Source: Fidelibacterota bacterium
GTDB lineage: Bacteria > Fidelibacterota > Marinisomatia > Marinisomatales > UBA1611
Reading direction: 5' to 3'
DNA: 64,000 bases
Assembly: GCA_002708715.1 (NCBI GenBank)
Contig: PAPB01000039.1
Span: 1-64,000, forward strand
Below the pieces are notes generated by a model. That model was not told where the DNA came from. It did no database searches and saw only the letters and a program-made list of their open reading frames with translations. Shown here in pieces: positions 63,678 to 64,000 of the stretch (position 1 is the stretch's first letter; the number at the start of each line of letters is the position of its first letter). Position numbers and translations under genes: made by a program.

Positions 63678-64000
63678 ATGTATTTTAGCAAATTGATTTT
63701 AATCTTGATGTTTATGTTGTTAGGCAGATGCAATAAAATTGATATATATGCAGATTTAATTATTATAGCGCCTTCTTACACAATGGACACTAGTCTTCCC
63801 TGGTCAGATGCGATTGCGATTAAAAAGAATAGGGTTCTTTTTGTTGGTAGCAAAGAAGATGTATTATCTTATAAGAACAAATTAACAAGGGTTGTTCGCC
63901 ATTCTAAAGGTATGGCGCTTCCTGGTTTTATTGATACTCATGTGCATTTATTGTGGGGGGGTATTGAGATGGAAGAATGTCAACTAAGTGGCTTAACAAA
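63678..64000 (+). CDS. YtcJ-like amidohydrolase, 5' part
   Basis: The gene begins at the ATG at 63678 and runs off the window, so about 107 codons are seen. The signal ends at MLLGRC (Cys17), suggesting a lipoprotein. KGMALPGFIDTHVHLLWGG carries the metal-binding HxH, and ADLIIIAPSYTMD with VGSKEDVLSY matches the start of the amidohydrolase domain of the gene at 3188. They are probably paralogues with the same surface or periplasmic location. Confidence 0.85.
   Translation, partial: MYFSKLILILMFMLLGRCNKIDIYADLIIIAPSYTMDTSLPWSDAIAIKKNRVLFVGSKEDVLSYKNKLTRVVRHSKGMALPGFIDTHVHLLWGGIEMEECQLSGLT

Overview
The window is an AT-rich, gene-dense stretch of a Gram-negative chromosome, nearly all on the + strand. 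Three observations point to the FCB superphylum. There are secreted proteins with C-terminal sorting domains of the type IX secretion (T9SS) kind, a PorV-like outer-membrane protein, and a GWxTD-domain protein beside mreBCD. Together with the low GC this suggests a Marinimicrobia (SAR406)-like marine bacterium; the lineage is inference, because no rRNA gene is present. The window holds one tRNA (Ser-GCT), and I saw no CRISPR array, insertion sequence or prophage.

Layout. 0-3 kb: the start of a UvrD-type helicase on the minus strand, then an ECF sigma factor, a small membrane anti-sigma candidate and a Spy/CpxP-like periplasmic protein (a CnrHYX-like signalling unit). A lipoprotein gene, a terminator and a pseudogene fragment of a second copy of that lipoprotein follow. 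3-13 kb: YtcJ-like amidohydrolase, a duplicated membrane protein with a CPBP protease core, a RetSat/CrtISO-like oxidoreductase, a TonB-dependent receptor-like protein, trxA and trxB. 13-23 kb: a degenerate ABC ATPase, a beta-propeller protein and a GWxTD protein lead into the cell-shape cluster mreB-mreC-mreD-mrdA-rodA. 22-29 kb: a CpoB/YbgF-like protein, a GT5-only glycogen synthase-like protein, an envelope trio (lipoprotein, barrel, TPR lipoprotein) and glyA. 29-33 kb: a TPR-associated TRAP transporter operon (TatT, TatP, fused TatQM). 33-42.5 kb: an envelope operon with a PorV-like protein, a catalytically dead M6-like protein carrying a sorting domain, a protease/propeller/Omp85-like barrel fusion, a DUF5683-like protein, BamD and nadD. 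42.5-53 kb: a CaCA exchanger, ftsEX, grpE-dnaJ, two envelope proteins of possible PilM/GspL type, rsmD-coaD, an FmdB-like protein, icd, obg and tRNA-Ser. 53.6-64 kb: an accessory-looking region with a cold-shock protein, small lipoproteins, rnhA, a Cys-rich T9SS cargo, an MBL-fold hydrolase, MORN proteins and a second YtcJ-like amidohydrolase cut by the window end.

The most promising undescribed item is a pair of homologous intergenic elements at about 60377-60524 and 61492-61635. Each has two hairpins supported by compensatory base changes, and each ends in a CRP-like palindrome (TGTGA-N6-TCACA or close). One of them lies directly upstream of a 45-codon minus-strand ORF with a near-perfect ribosome-binding site. 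Other notable items are the surface protease/propeller/barrel fusion, the pseudo-M6 protein, a DnaJ with only half of its zinc motifs, and a gene that appears to need a -1 frameshift at a U7 heptamer.
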